A DNA stretch of 64,000 bases from Pseudomonas sp. IAC-BECa141 (GCF_020544405.1 NZ_CP065410.1:5671501-5735500); one strand, 5' to 3'. Shown: positions 1-9,203, numbered from the stretch's first letter. The notes: generated from the letters alone by a model not told the origin. Made by a program: numbers and translations.

Positions 1-304
<304 letters not shown>

Positions 305-460
305 CGCGTCTCTCCCAGCGGCATCTGTGCGCCATTCGTCTCGGTAAGGCACGGCGTTCAGCCAGTGCCCTTTGATGCGATGGTATGGCCGGCGCAGGGA
401 GGTCAAATGCCTACGGACGCCACGCAAAGGTGCGTTTACGACATGGCGGGGACGACGGAC

Positions 461-1171
461 TCAAACAAGCAGCTGGCGCAAGGCCAGAAGGACCATGAAA
501 TGCGCGGGATAGAGCGCATACGCCCAGCGCCGCATGGGTGGCGCGTGGAGGTAAGTGGCGTGTCGCAACAGGAACATTCCGAGCAGTGGCGCGATCAGGC
601 AGGTCGCAAGCCCGAAGATGGCGACGATGTTGCCGAACTGCGCGGCTTCGTACAGCACCCGCCATTGATTCGCGGCCACACACACCAGCCCTGGTAGCAG
701 GCTGAAATACCAGGGCCGATGAAATACCAGCAACATCGCCAGCGGCAGCAGGACACCGAACAGACCGAACATCAGCCGCTCCGGGAACATCGCCGCCGCC
801 AGTAAGGCTCCGACTCCCAGCAGTCGTGAAATCAGCACTCGATCCTGCCAGCCTCGCGCCACCAGCAAACCCAGCACCAGCGTGGGCATCACGTTCAAGG
901 TGTCGGGCTCGGGAATGTACAGACGGTAGGGAATTTCACTGATAGCGCTGAACAGCAGCAACCAGCCCAGATAGCGCCATTCGGTCTTGCGTGCGCCGTC
1001 CCGGGTCAGATTCGCCGCCATCGCCAGGCAGAACCACGGGAACGCCAGCCGTCCCGGCACATACAGCCAATCGGCGCTGATCCCGACATATCGCAGGTGA
1101 TCGAGCAGCATGCTCAGCAGCGCCAGCCACTTGAGCAGATCGAGTGCGCCGTCGCGCCGGCTCAGGTGCAT
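461..1171 (-). CDS. TraX-family integral membrane protein
   Basis: A 236-residue, very hydrophobic protein with about seven or eight predicted membrane segments. It begins MHLSRRDGALDLLKWLALLSM. The pattern of an LDLLKWLAL start, an early LLDHL stretch and a late ALYPAHFMVLL segment is that of the TraX family (acyltransferase-like membrane proteins first named for F-pilin acetylation). No conjugation genes are nearby, so the pilin role should not be transferred. The start at 1171 was chosen because the first membrane segment follows directly; an upstream extension would overlap the divergent ltaE promoter. An equivalent gene lies between glyA1 and ltaA in other Pseudomonas. Substrate unknown. 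Confidence 0.8.
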   Translation of the reverse strand: MHLSRRDGALDLLKWLALLSMLLDHLRYVGISADWLYVPGRLAFPWFCLAMAANLTRDGARKTEWRYLGWLLLFSAISEIPYRLYIPEPDTLNVMPTLVLGLLVARGWQDRVLISRLLGVGALLAAAMFPERLMFGLFGVLLPLAMLLVFHRPWYFSLLPGLVCVAANQWRVLYEAAQFGNIVAIFGLATCLIAPLLGMFLLRHATYLHAPPMRRWAYALYPAHFMVLLALRQLLV

Positions 1172-1299
1172 AATCGGCTCGCATCCTTGTAAAGTTTTGA
1201 CAGCGACATCCCGTGTGCTCCCCGGATGATCTTCGGTACAGTGCGCACCATCATTGACCCCACGAAGCGCCACAAGCGCCTCGATTACGGAAGCCGGCC

Positions 1300-2340
1300 A
1301 TGACCGACAAGAGCCAACAATTCGCCAGCGACAACTATTCCGGTATCTGCCCTGAAGCCTGGGCTGCCATGGAACAGGCCAACCACGGCCACCAGCGCGC
1401 CTATGGCGACGATGAGTGGACAGCACGCGCCTCCGATTATTTCCGCAAGCTGTTCGAGACCGACTGCGAAGTGTTCTTCGCCTTCAACGGCACCGCCGCC
1501 AACTCCCTCGCGCTGTCGTCGCTGTGCCAGAGTTACCACAGCGTCATCTGCTCGGAAACCGCCCACGTCGAAACCGACGAATGCGGCGCACCGGAATTTT
1601 TCTCCAACGGTTCGAAACTGCTGATCGCCGGCACTGAAAACGGCAAGATCACCCCGGCCTCGATCCGCGAAGTCGCGCTCAAGCGCCAGGACATCCACTA
1701 CCCGAAACCGCGCGTGGTGACCCTGACCCAGGCCACCGAAGTCGGCAGCGTCTACACCCCGGAAGAAGTCCGCGCCATCAGCGACACCTGCAAGGAACTG
1801 GGCTTGAACCTGCACATGGACGGCGCGCGCTTTTCCAACGCCTGCGCCTTCCTCGGCTGCTCGCCGGCGGACCTGACCTGGAAGGCCGGCGTCGACGTAC
1901 TGTGCTTCGGCGGCACGAAAAACGGCATGGCGGTGGGTGAAGCGATCCTGTTCTTCAACCACAAACTGGCCGAAGACTTCGACTACCGCTGCAAACAGGC
2001 CGGGCAACTGGCTTCGAAGATGCGCTTTCTGTCGGCGCCGTGGGTCGGCATCCTGGAAAACGACGCCTGGCTCAAATACGCCCGCCACGCCAACCACTGC
2101 GCGCAACTGCTGGCTGAACTGGTCAGCGACATCCCGGGCGTGGAACTGATGTTCCCGGTTCAGGCCAACGGCGTGTTCCTGCAACTCTCGGAACCGGCCA
2201 TTGCCGCCCTGACCGCTCGCGGCTGGCGCTTCTACACCTTCATCGGCAAGGGCGGCGCCCGCTTCATGTGCTCGTGGGACACCGAAGAAGAACGCGTACG
2301 CGAACTGGCGCGCGACATCCGCGAAGTCATGTCGGCCTGA
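1300..2340 (+). CDS. ltaE: Low-specificity L-threonine aldolase
   Basis: A 346-residue PLP enzyme of the threonine aldolase family that cleaves L-threonine/allo-threonine to glycine and acetaldehyde. The PLP-binding lysine is K207 in the FGGTKNGM motif. Other landmarks are the NGTAAN segment, the AHVETDECGAPEFF region and LHMDGARFSNA, whose aspartate contacts the PLP ring. Length matches the bacterial family. It is divergent from the TraX gene and lies in the glyA-gbc gene block, consistent with a role in glycine metabolism. Cytoplasmic. The symbol ltaA is also used in Pseudomonas. Confidence 0.92.
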   Translation: MTDKSQQFASDNYSGICPEAWAAMEQANHGHQRAYGDDEWTARASDYFRKLFETDCEVFFAFNGTAANSLALSSLCQSYHSVICSETAHVETDECGAPEFFSNGSKLLIAGTENGKITPASIREVALKRQDIHYPKPRVVTLTQATEVGSVYTPEEVRAISDTCKELGLNLHMDGARFSNACAFLGCSPADLTWKAGVDVLCFGGTKNGMAVGEAILFFNHKLAEDFDYRCKQAGQLASKMRFLSAPWVGILENDAWLKYARHANHCAQLLAELVSDIPGVELMFPVQANGVFLQLSEPAIAALTARGWRFYTFIGKGGARFMCSWDTEEERVRELARDIREVMSA

Positions 2341-2358
2341 TCGCCTCCCCGTGGCGTT

Positions 2359-2432
2359 GATCGTTCCCACGTCGAGGCGTCGAACCGTCTGCGTGGGAAT
2401 GCATCCGGGGACGCTCCGCGTTCCTCTCAGCA
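2359..2432. repeat. Degenerate REPIN-type element upstream of the RAYT gene
   Basis: GATCGTTCCCAC pairs with GCGTGGGAAT across a divergent loop (CGAGGCGTCGAACCGTCT), followed by the GGACGCTCCGCGTTCC arm shared with the REPINs downstream. The same variant loop occurs at 12516. It lies directly before the transposase-like gene. Confidence 0.7.
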
Positions 2433-2450
2433 GCACCGCAAGATTCAAGG

Positions 2451-2993
2451 ATGAATCCCATGGGCCGAAGCCGCTACACCATCACCGAATCCGACAAACC
2501 TCACTTCCTGACCTGCACGCTGGTGGAGTGGCTGCCACTGTTCGTTCGTCCCTACCTCGTCGACCACCTGCTCAACTGTTGGCGTTATCAACAAACCCAT
2601 CAGGAGCTGAAGCTCTACGGCTACGTGATCCTGGAAAACCACCTGCACTTCGTCGCCCAGGCGCCTGACCTGAGTAAATGCCTGAGCCAGTTCAAATCCT
2701 TCACCGCTCGACAGATCATTGATGATCTGCAAAGTAAGGGTGCAGAAAGAGCATTGAATCGGCTTCGCTTCAGCAAACGGGCACACAAGGAAGATCGGGT
2801 GTATCAGATGTGGCAGGAAGGTGCTCACGCAGAGATGGTCTACAGCGAAGAAGTCATGCGCCAGAAACTCGATTACATCCACAACAACCCGGTAAAGCGC
2901 GGTTATGTCGAGTTGCCTGAGCACTGGCGGTATTCGAGTGCCCGAAATTATGCAGGGCTGGAGGGGTTGATCGAGGTTCAGCGCTGGTACTGA
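2451..2993 (+). CDS. REP-associated tyrosine transposase (RAYT)
   Basis: A 180-residue protein of the IS200/Y1-transposase superfamily in its RAYT (TnpA-REP) form. The HUH-equivalent motif is in VILENHLHFV, and the catalytic tyrosine is the one in LDYIHNNPVKRGYV. The ending WRYSSARNY is typical of the group. The ATG at 2451 or the one at 2460 (MGRSRY) could be the start; the latter is common in homologues. The gene is flanked by REP-type elements, a degenerate one just upstream and three 135-bp REPINs just downstream. That is the genetic arrangement of RAYTs, which are thought to mobilise REPINs in trans. Confidence 0.93.
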   Translation: MNPMGRSRYTITESDKPHFLTCTLVEWLPLFVRPYLVDHLLNCWRYQQTHQELKLYGYVILENHLHFVAQAPDLSKCLSQFKSFTARQIIDDLQSKGAERALNRLRFSKRAHKEDRVYQMWQEGAHAEMVYSEEVMRQKLDYIHNNPVKRGYVELPEHWRYSSARNYAGLEGLIEVQRWY

Positions 2994-3015
2994 AGCCCCC
3001 GATATCCCACCCGCA

Positions 3016-3150
3016 GATCGTTCCCATGCTCCGCGTGGGAATACCTCCCGGGACGCTCCGCGTTCCTGCCGCACCACCGACGCAACGCCTGCCACCGTCA
3101 TGACGCGGAGCGTCAAAGGCTGCATTCCCACGCGGAGCGTGGGAACGATC
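3016..3150. repeat. REPIN copy 1 (135 bp)
   Basis: Two inverted REP-type hairpins: GATCGTTCCCATGCTCCGCG at the left and the inverted GCATTCCCACGCGGAGCGTG ending in GGGAACGATC at the right. Inner arms are GGGACGCTCCGCGTTCC and GACGCGGAGCGTC. Same 135-bp length as the copies at 3211, 3425 and 39945. Confidence 0.9.
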
Positions 3151-3210
3151 ACTACTCATAGCGACAACTGAATTTCCTACCGCCGCCACAGACATCGGCC
3201 TCCCTACTCC

Positions 3211-3345
3211 GATCGTTCCCATGCTCCGCGTGGGAATGCATACCGGGACGCTCCGCGTTCCTGCTGCACCGCCGATGCAACGCTTGCCACCGTCATGACG
3301 CGGAGCGTCGAAGGCTGCATTCCCGCGCGGAGCGTGGGAACGATC
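3211..3345. repeat. REPIN copy 2 (135 bp)
   Basis: Near-identical to copies 1 and 3. Spacer sequence between copies (ATCACTACTCA(T/A)AGCGACAACTG, GGCCTCCCTACTCC) is also repeated, so the unit is a tandem array with start-to-start distances of 195 and 214 bp. Confidence 0.9.
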
Positions 3346-3424
3346 ACTACTCAAAGCGACAACTGCATTCCTACCGCCGCCACAGACGCCTATTCACGCA
3401 CGGTCACATCGGCCTCCCTACTCC

Positions 3425-3559
3425 GATCGTTCCCATGCTCCGCGTGGGAATGCCTCCCGGGACGCTCCGCGTTCCTGCCACACCACCGACGCAACGCCTG
3501 CCACCGTCATGACGCGGAGCGTCGAAGGCTGTATTCCCGCGCGGAGCGTGGGAACGATC
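3425..3559. repeat. REPIN copy 3 (135 bp)
   Basis: Third tandem REPIN downstream of the RAYT gene. It ends 83 bp before the SDR start codon. Differences from copies 1 and 2 are few substitutions, mainly in the loop between the two hairpins. Confidence 0.9.
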
Positions 3560-3642
3560 AGGCTCCCCCCTTCCATTTCAGCTCCATCGTCTACATTGTT
3601 TGTCGAGCCTTCGCTCGCATAACAATAAGCAGGAGCTTGCGC

Positions 3643-4467
3643 ATGTCGCTAAAAGGCAAAACCTTGTTCATCACTGGCGCCAGCCGTGGCATCGGGCGCG
3701 AGATTGCGCTGCGGGCTGCGCGGGACGGGGCCAATATCGTGATCGCGGCCAAGAGCGCCGAACCGCATGCCAAATTGCCCGGCACCATTCACAGTGTCGC
3801 GGCGGAAGTCGAAGCGGCCGGTGGCAAGGCCCTGGCGCTGCAACTGGATGTGCGGGAGGAAGAGGCGGTATGTCAGGCACTGGCCCAGGCCAACGAACAT
3901 TTCGGCGGGATCGATGCACTGGTGAACAATGCCGGGGCGATCAAGTTGACCGGTGTGCAACACATCGAACTCAAGCGCTTCGACCTGATGCACCAGATCA
4001 ACACCCGCGCGGTGCTGCTGTGCAGCCAGGCGGCCCTGCCCTATCTGAAAAAATCCTCCGGGCACATTCTCAACCTGTCGCCGCCACTGAACATGGCCAG
4101 TAAATGGTTCGCCCAGTACAGCCCGTACACGGTGACCAAATACGGCATGAGCATGCTGACGGTGGGCATGAGCGAGGAATTCGCCAGCTACGGGATCAGT
4201 GTCAATTCGCTGTGGCCGCAAACCATGATTGCCACGGCGGCGATCGAGTTTCAGTTGGGCAATCGGGAGTCGTTCAAGCATGCGAGGACGCCGGCGATCA
4301 TGGCGGATGCGGCGCATGTGATTTTGAGCAGCAGTGGGCGGCAGATTACCGGACGGTTGTTGATTGATGAGGAGATTTTGCGGGAGAGCGGTGTGACCGG
4401 GTTCGATCATTACCGTTTTGAACGAGAAAGCGACGTGGCACTAATGCCAGATTTGTTTATCGACTGA
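3643..4467 (+). CDS. Short-chain dehydrogenase/reductase (HSDL2-like)
   Basis: A 274-residue NAD(P)-dependent SDR. Residues 12-18 form the nucleotide-binding GASRGIG turn and NNAG is at 95-98. The catalytic serine lies in the LNLSPP segment and the YxxxK pair in YTVTK. The SPPLNM and NSLWPQT stretches, together with a C-terminal tail ending in a LLIDEEIL segment, resemble the hydroxysteroid-dehydrogenase-like-2 branch. Substrate is unknown. The start at 3643 has an AGGAG Shine-Dalgarno 12 bp upstream; the reading frame stays open further upstream only through the REPIN array. A monocistronic unit, probably not part of betaine catabolism. Confidence 0.85.
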   Translation: MSLKGKTLFITGASRGIGREIALRAARDGANIVIAAKSAEPHAKLPGTIHSVAAEVEAAGGKALALQLDVREEEAVCQALAQANEHFGGIDALVNNAGAIKLTGVQHIELKRFDLMHQINTRAVLLCSQAALPYLKKSSGHILNLSPPLNMASKWFAQYSPYTVTKYGMSMLTVGMSEEFASYGISVNSLWPQTMIATAAIEFQLGNRESFKHARTPAIMADAAHVILSSSGRQITGRLLIDEEILRESGVTGFDHYRFERESDVALMPDLFID

Positions 4468-4509
4468 GAAAAGCCCCTCACCCTAACCCTCTCCCAAAGG
4501 GAGAGGGAA

Positions 4510-4763
4510 CTGATTGGGGGATGCTCAAGAAATACACTGACCTGAATCTGCTTTGCCGAATCCATAATCGCCACGCTTAATCAGGTCGATGTATAGCGCA
4601 AGACACCGCGGTCGGCTCCCTCTCCCTGGGGAAAGGGAGCTGATTGGGGGATGCTCAAGAAATACACTGACCTGAATCTGCTTTGCCGAATCCATAATCG
4701 CCACGCTTAATCAGGTCGATGTATAGCGCAAGACACCGCGGTCAGCTCCCTCTCCCTGGGGAG
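4510..4763. repeat. Tandem 130-bp direct duplication inside a CCCTCACCC-type intergenic repeat
   Basis: Copy 1 starts at 4511 and copy 2 at 4641 (period 130 bp). Both read TGATTGGGGGATGCTCAAGA onward, through a conserved ATTTATGG-like centre, to TCCCTCTCCCTGGGGA, almost without a mismatch. The block is bracketed by CCCTCACCCTAACCCTCTCCC-like sequence at 4475 and its inverted counterpart (GGGAGAGGGCTGGGGTGAGG) at 4758. The bracket is a hairpin-forming element that may also act as a transcription end between the converging SDR and gbcB genes. Confidence 0.85.
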
Positions 4764-4813
4764 AGGGCTGGGGTGAGGGGTAGGCCTGGCGCAGGAGACC
4801 GCCCCACCGCCGA

Positions 4814-5914
4814 TCAGTATTCGATCCGCACATCCCCCTTCGGCACACTGCAGCAAGAAAGAATGTACCCCTCCGCCTCGTCGTCCTCGGTAATCCCGCC
4901 GTTGTGATCCATCTCCACTTCGCCACCCAGCTTGAGCACCTTGCACGTCCCGCAGATCCCCATGCCGCAGGCTTTCGGGATCATCAGGCCGACCTTGGCC
5001 GCCGCCGCATGCACGGTCTCGCCGGGAGCCACGCGGATGCTCTTGTCCGATGAGGTGAATTCCACCAGGTGCAGATCCGCCGCCGGGATTTCCGGTGCTT
5101 CGGCGGCCTGCTCGGCCTGTTCCACCGCATCGGCGCGGGCTTCCGGCGGCGTGGCGCCGAAGGACTCCTCGTGATAGCGCTTCATGTCGTAGCCGGCGTT
5201 TTCCAGCAGGCGCTTGACCGCTGTCATGTACGGCGTCGGGCCGCAGCAGAAGACTTCACGCTCAAGGAAGTCCGGCACCATCAGTTCCAGCATCTTGTGG
5301 TTGAGATAGCCGCGATAGCCGGCCCAAGGCTCGCCCAGCCCGTGCTTCTCGCAGATCAGGTGCAGGCTGAAGTTGTCGATCCGCGACGCCATGTGTTCCA
5401 GCTCGCGGTGGTAAATGATGTCCTTCGGTGAGCGGGCGCTGTGGATGAACGTCATGTCGACGTTGCCGTTGGTGTCGTAGAACCAGCGCGCCATGGACAT
5501 CACCGGGGTGATACCGACGCCACCGCTGAGGTACAGCACTTTCGGGCTCGGGAAGTCGATCGCGTTGAACAGCCCGACCGGTCCGTGCACCGCCAGCTCC
5601 TGACCTTCATGCAGGGTGTCGTGCAGCCAGTTGGACACCTTGCCCCCCGGCACGCGCTTGATGGTCACCGAAAAGCTGTACGGCACCGACGGCGAGCTGG
5701 AGATGGTGTACGAACGCATGATCGGCTGGCCTTCGATTTCCAGCTCCAGGGTCACGAACTGCCCGGGCTTGAAGAAGAACAGGATCGGCTGGTCGGCCAT
5801 GAAACAGAAGGTGCGCACATCCCAGGTTTCCTGGATGACTTTGACGCAACGGACGATGTGTCGGCCATTGGCCCAGGTCTGGGTGGTGACCGGATTCAGG
5901 AAGCTGTTCGACAT
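4814..5914 (-). CDS. gbcB: Glycine betaine monooxygenase, reductase subunit GbcB
   Basis: A 366-residue electron-transfer protein that passes electrons from NAD(P)H to the Rieske oxygenase GbcA during demethylation of glycine betaine to dimethylglycine. The order is an FAD-binding ferredoxin-reductase domain (RSYTIS for flavin, GGVGITPVMSM for nucleotide), then a C-terminal plant-type 2Fe-2S domain with cysteines in ACGMGICGTC and a distal LSCC. The start MSNSFLNPV has GGAG 8 bp upstream; an upstream GTG would add four residues. It is divergently transcribed from gbcA, and the shared 280-bp gap carries candidate GbdR sites. Confidence 0.95.
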   Translation of the reverse strand: MSNSFLNPVTTQTWANGRHIVRCVKVIQETWDVRTFCFMADQPILFFFKPGQFVTLELEIEGQPIMRSYTISSSPSVPYSFSVTIKRVPGGKVSNWLHDTLHEGQELAVHGPVGLFNAIDFPSPKVLYLSGGVGITPVMSMARWFYDTNGNVDMTFIHSARSPKDIIYHRELEHMASRIDNFSLHLICEKHGLGEPWAGYRGYLNHKMLELMVPDFLEREVFCCGPTPYMTAVKRLLENAGYDMKRYHEESFGATPPEARADAVEQAEQAAEAPEIPAADLHLVEFTSSDKSIRVAPGETVHAAAAKVGLMIPKACGMGICGTCKVLKLGGEVEMDHNGGITEDDEAEGYILSCCSVPKGDVRIEY

Positions 5915-5984
5915 GCTGTTCTCCACGGCCGACTGTCGGCCTTCATGTGGCGATTCTGCGTATAGCGTGAACGCCCCGTTTACC

Positions 5985-6015
5985 TATCCGCGACATTCAC
6001 ATACTTATCGCGACC
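5985..6015 (+). promoter_or_regulatory. Candidate GbdR operator between gbcB and gbcA
   Basis: Two direct CGCGAC half-sites (TATCCGCGAC at 5985 and TATCGCGACC at 6006) lie 20 bp apart, two helical turns, as expected for an AraC-type dimer. Matching half-sites with 20-21-bp spacing occur upstream of cbcX and of the dipeptidase gene. That GbdR controls gbcAB is established in Pseudomonas; assignment of this site is inference. Confidence 0.6.
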
Positions 6016-6194
6016 AGCCCCCAACCACCGGGGGTTGCGCGTCGGGAACAGATTGCACCATGTCGCCCATGGATAAGGTTCCCGCCTGCGCCGGCCCCAC
6101 ACTCGCCCCAACACAAACGGTTTCTTTACACCTTGCGCTGCAACCCTGATCAGCCACTTTCGCGGCCACGCAGATGGCCTTGAGGAATTCATCG

Positions 6195-7487
6195 ATGGAC
6201 ACCGCAAAAATCAGCCTGGGCGACCTGCTGGAACCCGCACGCAAGGCCACCGCACAAATGCTGCAGGAGCGCGAGCGCACCTTTTCCCTGCCGCAACCGT
6301 TCTACAGTGACGAGCGCCTGTTCGATATCGACATGCAGGAGATCTTCCAGAAAGAGTGGTTGATCGCCGGCATGACCTGCGAGATCCCGGCCAAGGGCAA
6401 CTACCTGACCCTGCAGATCGGCAAGAACCCGATCATCGTCATTCGCGGTGCCGAAGGCGTGGTGCATGCGTTCCACAACGTCTGCCGCCACCGTGGCTCG
6501 CGCCTGTGCACCAGCGACAAGGGCAAGGTCGCCAAACTGGTCTGCCACTACCACCAGTGGACCTACGAACTGGACGGCCGCCTGCTGTTCGCCGGTACCG
6601 AGATGGGCGCCGATTTCGACATGAATCAGTACGGCCTCAAACCGGTGAACGTGAAGACCGCCGGCGGCTATATCTTCATCAGCCTGGCGGAAAACCCGCC
6701 GGCCATCGATGACTTCCTGTCGACCCTGAACCACTACATGGAACCCTACGACATGGAGAACACCAAGGTGGCGGTGCAAACCACCTTGATGGAAAAGGCC
6801 AACTGGAAACTGGTGCTGGAAAACAACCGCGAGTGCTACCACTGCAACGGTTCGCACCCGGAGTTGCTGAAAACCCTGCTGGAGTGGGACGACGTCACCG
6901 ACCCGCGCGCCGACCAGGCGTTCAAGGATCACGTCGCCGCCTCTGCCGCTGCCTGGGAAGCCGAGAAGATCCCTTACGCTCACGCCAGTTTCGGCCTGCG
7001 CAACCGCATCGTGCGCATGCCGCTGCTCAAGGGCACCGTGTCGATGACCATGGACGGCAAACAGGGTTGCGCCAAGCTGATGGGCCGGATCAAAAACCCG
7101 GACCTGGGTTCGATGCGCATCCTGCACCTGCCGCACTCGTGGAACCACTGCATGGGTGACCACATCATCGTCTTCACCGTGTGGCCGATCAGCGCCCAGG
7201 AAACCATGGTCACCACCAAATGGCTGGTGCACAAGGATGCGGTCGAAGGCGTGGATTACGACGTCGAACGCATGCGCAAAGTGTGGGACGCGACCAACGA
7301 TCAGGACCGTCGTCTGGCCGAAGAGAACCAGCGCGGGATCAACTCCACCGCGTACCAGCCGGGGCCGTACTCCAAGACTTATGAGTTCGGCGTGGTCAAC
7401 TTCGTGGACTGGTACAGCGAGCGGATGCTGAGCAACCTCGGCGCCGAGCCTGCACCCTACCTCAAAGGCGTCCCGGTTCAGGGTTAA
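6195..7487 (+). CDS. gbcA: Glycine betaine monooxygenase, Rieske oxygenase subunit GbcA
   Basis: A 430-residue Rieske non-haem-iron oxygenase that removes one methyl group of glycine betaine as formaldehyde, giving dimethylglycine. The N-terminal Rieske 2Fe-2S centre is the CRH pair in NVCRHRGSR plus CHYH in LVCHYHQWTY. The catalytic mononuclear iron histidines lie in NRECYHCNGSHPE. The start MDTAKIS at 6195 follows a GAGG element; an upstream ATG at 6174 would add seven residues not usual for the family. It works with GbcB, encoded divergently next door. Cytoplasmic. Confidence 0.95.
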   Translation: MDTAKISLGDLLEPARKATAQMLQERERTFSLPQPFYSDERLFDIDMQEIFQKEWLIAGMTCEIPAKGNYLTLQIGKNPIIVIRGAEGVVHAFHNVCRHRGSRLCTSDKGKVAKLVCHYHQWTYELDGRLLFAGTEMGADFDMNQYGLKPVNVKTAGGYIFISLAENPPAIDDFLSTLNHYMEPYDMENTKVAVQTTLMEKANWKLVLENNRECYHCNGSHPELLKTLLEWDDVTDPRADQAFKDHVAASAAAWEAEKIPYAHASFGLRNRIVRMPLLKGTVSMTMDGKQGCAKLMGRIKNPDLGSMRILHLPHSWNHCMGDHIIVFTVWPISAQETMVTTKWLVHKDAVEGVDYDVERMRKVWDATNDQDRRLAEENQRGINSTAYQPGPYSKTYEFGVVNFVDWYSERMLSNLGAEPAPYLKGVPVQG

Positions 7488-7503
7488 ACCCGCGCCGTAC
7501 AAC

Positions 7504-7542
7504 AAAACCCGCAGACGTCGTCCGACGCTGCGGGTTTGTTTT
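7504..7542. terminator. Bidirectional terminator between gbcA and the PI-PLC-like gene
   Basis: AACCCGCAGCGTC-type stem (AACCCGCAGACGTC / GACGCTGCGGGTTT) followed by TTGTTTTTT on the + strand and by TTTTGTTGT on the - strand. It lies between two convergent genes. Confidence 0.85.
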
Positions 7543-7550
7543 TTCGTGCC

Positions 7551-9203
7551 TTACTTCGCCATGATTCTCATGCTCGAAACCTTGCCATCCAGCGTGTTGC
7601 TCGGACCGCCTCGAATGACGCGGTAGGCACCCGCGTCATAACTCCTCTCGAAGCTGCCAATGATCACCGGCGTAGTAATGTCGCTTATAAAATCCACCCG
7701 TGCGTAGCCCTGGTTTTCATTCACGTTCTTATTTCCATAGACCATGAAACTGGAGCCGCCCTTGGCTTTCACAACCTTCGCGGACCGCGCTTCATCGTTA
7801 TCACAGTCACCGCTGAAGTTGAATGTCCGGGTGGTCGCGAGGTTCACCGTACAAACAACATTTTCAGTGGCGGAATTGCCCTCGTAGAACACCACACTTG
7901 CGTCACGAAAGTCGCCTGGCGCCGGTGATTTTCCTATCGAAATACGCGAGATCTTTCCATCCAGACCGTTATTACGAACATGGGTTACTTTGATATCGGC
8001 GCTTTCAAAGTTGGCCTCGAAACTGCCAAGTTTTACTGATTCATTGATCCCGATATCACGTTTAACATCAACAAAGGTGTAATCGTCACTGGTATTGCCA
8101 CCGGACGAGTCATAAACACTCAGACGTGTACCTTTGGCGATACCACGCAACTCAAGCGAGCGCGCTTCATCATTCTCACAACCCCGTGCAGGCAAACTGA
8201 AATCGAGATCCTGCCCCGCCGGAACAACACAGACACTGTCACCGGTCTTGTCCACATTGTTTTTCGAGTAGAAGTAGAAACCACCCTGAGTCAATGCGGC
8301 TGCGTAGGGGAAGGCATCCCCCGTCTGATTGAAATCAATCGTCAGGAAGCTGGGGGCGGTGCGCTTGCCCAGTGCGCTTGCACAATGGTTATCAACACGG
8401 CGCTCAAGCCAGGTCAGGTTGTTATCGGTACTGCCCGCATGCAGTGATGTCGCGCCCCAGCCGTGGAACTGGTTCATCACGAACAGCCTTGGCCATTGAG
8501 TGAATCCAGTGACTGACACGGTCGGATGGTAATTCGTCCAGCGCGAAGGGCAACTCCATTCATGCTTGAGCGAAGTAATGCCCAGATCCCAGTAGTTCTG
8601 GCTTTCCCATTGACTGTCCTGCAGGACATTGATGGTCTTGCCATTGACGTTGTACTCCCCGGCATTTCGGTCGGTGAGAATAACCAGTCGCTTGCCGCTG
8701 CCGATCATCTGCTCAAGCGTCGGCCATGTACGGGTGTTCGGATAGGCCTTGGGATCGAATACCCAATCAGCCAGACCTGGCACCCGATTCATCGCATTGT
8801 TGAATTCGGCCCTTCCCACAAGGTTTTCCAGCAACAGCGTCACGACAGCGTTGGGATTACTGCGCAGATAAGGCAGAAATACATTGTTCAATGCATCGGC
8901 AAATTTCATGTCCGTACGTATGTCGCAAGTACCTTTTTCTCCGGTGTGACACAGATAGGCATCGGCCCCACCCGTCAGGTTTCCGGGGTGCAAGTCCAGC
9001 ATGAAACCACGAACGCCCCGGTTGAGCTGAGTGCGCATGTCATCCAGATAACCATTGTGAGCAGTGACCCACGAATATTCGTTGAACGGCTTCTTGAAGT
9101 CAGTGATACCCGGCGCTGTTTCAGCGGCGGACACTAACGACAAAGAACCAAGCTGGGCACACAAGAGCCCCAGCGAAAGTGCTGTTTTCTTGATAGTAAA
9201 CAT
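7551..9203 (-). CDS. Secreted PI-PLC-like phosphodiesterase with duplicated C-terminal domain
   Basis: A 550-residue exported protein with a signal peptide (about residues 1-26, cleavage after VSAAE-type sequence). Residues about 35-320 resemble a phosphatidylinositol-specific phospholipase C X domain. Candidate catalytic positions are H49 (WVTAHNGY), the GVRGFMLDLH strand and H86 (YLCHTG). Residues about 330-440 and 440-550 are two related beta-rich repeats. Each holds a FYxY/FYEG start, a CxV pair, a C(E/D)NDEARS motif and a GLDGKIS or TLDGKVS end, reminiscent of beta/gamma-crystallin-like modules. Probable activity is phosphodiester cleavage on a lipid or sugar phosphate outside the cytoplasm; the substrate is not known. 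It stands alone and is unrelated to its betaine-pathway neighbours. Confidence 0.75.
   Translation of the reverse strand: MFTIKKTALSLGLLCAQLGSLSLVSAAETAPGITDFKKPFNEYSWVTAHNGYLDDMRTQLNRGVRGFMLDLHPGNLTGGADAYLCHTGEKGTCDIRTDMKFADALNNVFLPYLRSNPNAVVTLLLENLVGRAEFNNAMNRVPGLADWVFDPKAYPNTRTWPTLEQMIGSGKRLVILTDRNAGEYNVNGKTINVLQDSQWESQNYWDLGITSLKHEWSCPSRWTNYHPTVSVTGFTQWPRLFVMNQFHGWGATSLHAGSTDNNLTWLERRVDNHCASALGKRTAPSFLTIDFNQTGDAFPYAAALTQGGFYFYSKNNVDKTGDSVCVVPAGQDLDFSLPARGCENDEARSLELRGIAKGTRLSVYDSSGGNTSDDYTFVDVKRDIGINESVKLGSFEANFESADIKVTHVRNNGLDGKISRISIGKSPAPGDFRDASVVFYEGNSATENVVCTVNLATTRTFNFSGDCDNDEARSAKVVKAKGGSSFMVYGNKNVNENQGYARVDFISDITTPVIIGSFERSYDAGAYRVIRGGPSNTLDGKVSSMRIMAK

Noticed and set aside
3016..3559. 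CRISPR-like repeat array
   Set aside because: The repeats are 135-bp paired palindromes with repeated spacers, i.e. REPINs, not 28-37-bp repeats with unique spacers, and no cas genes are near.
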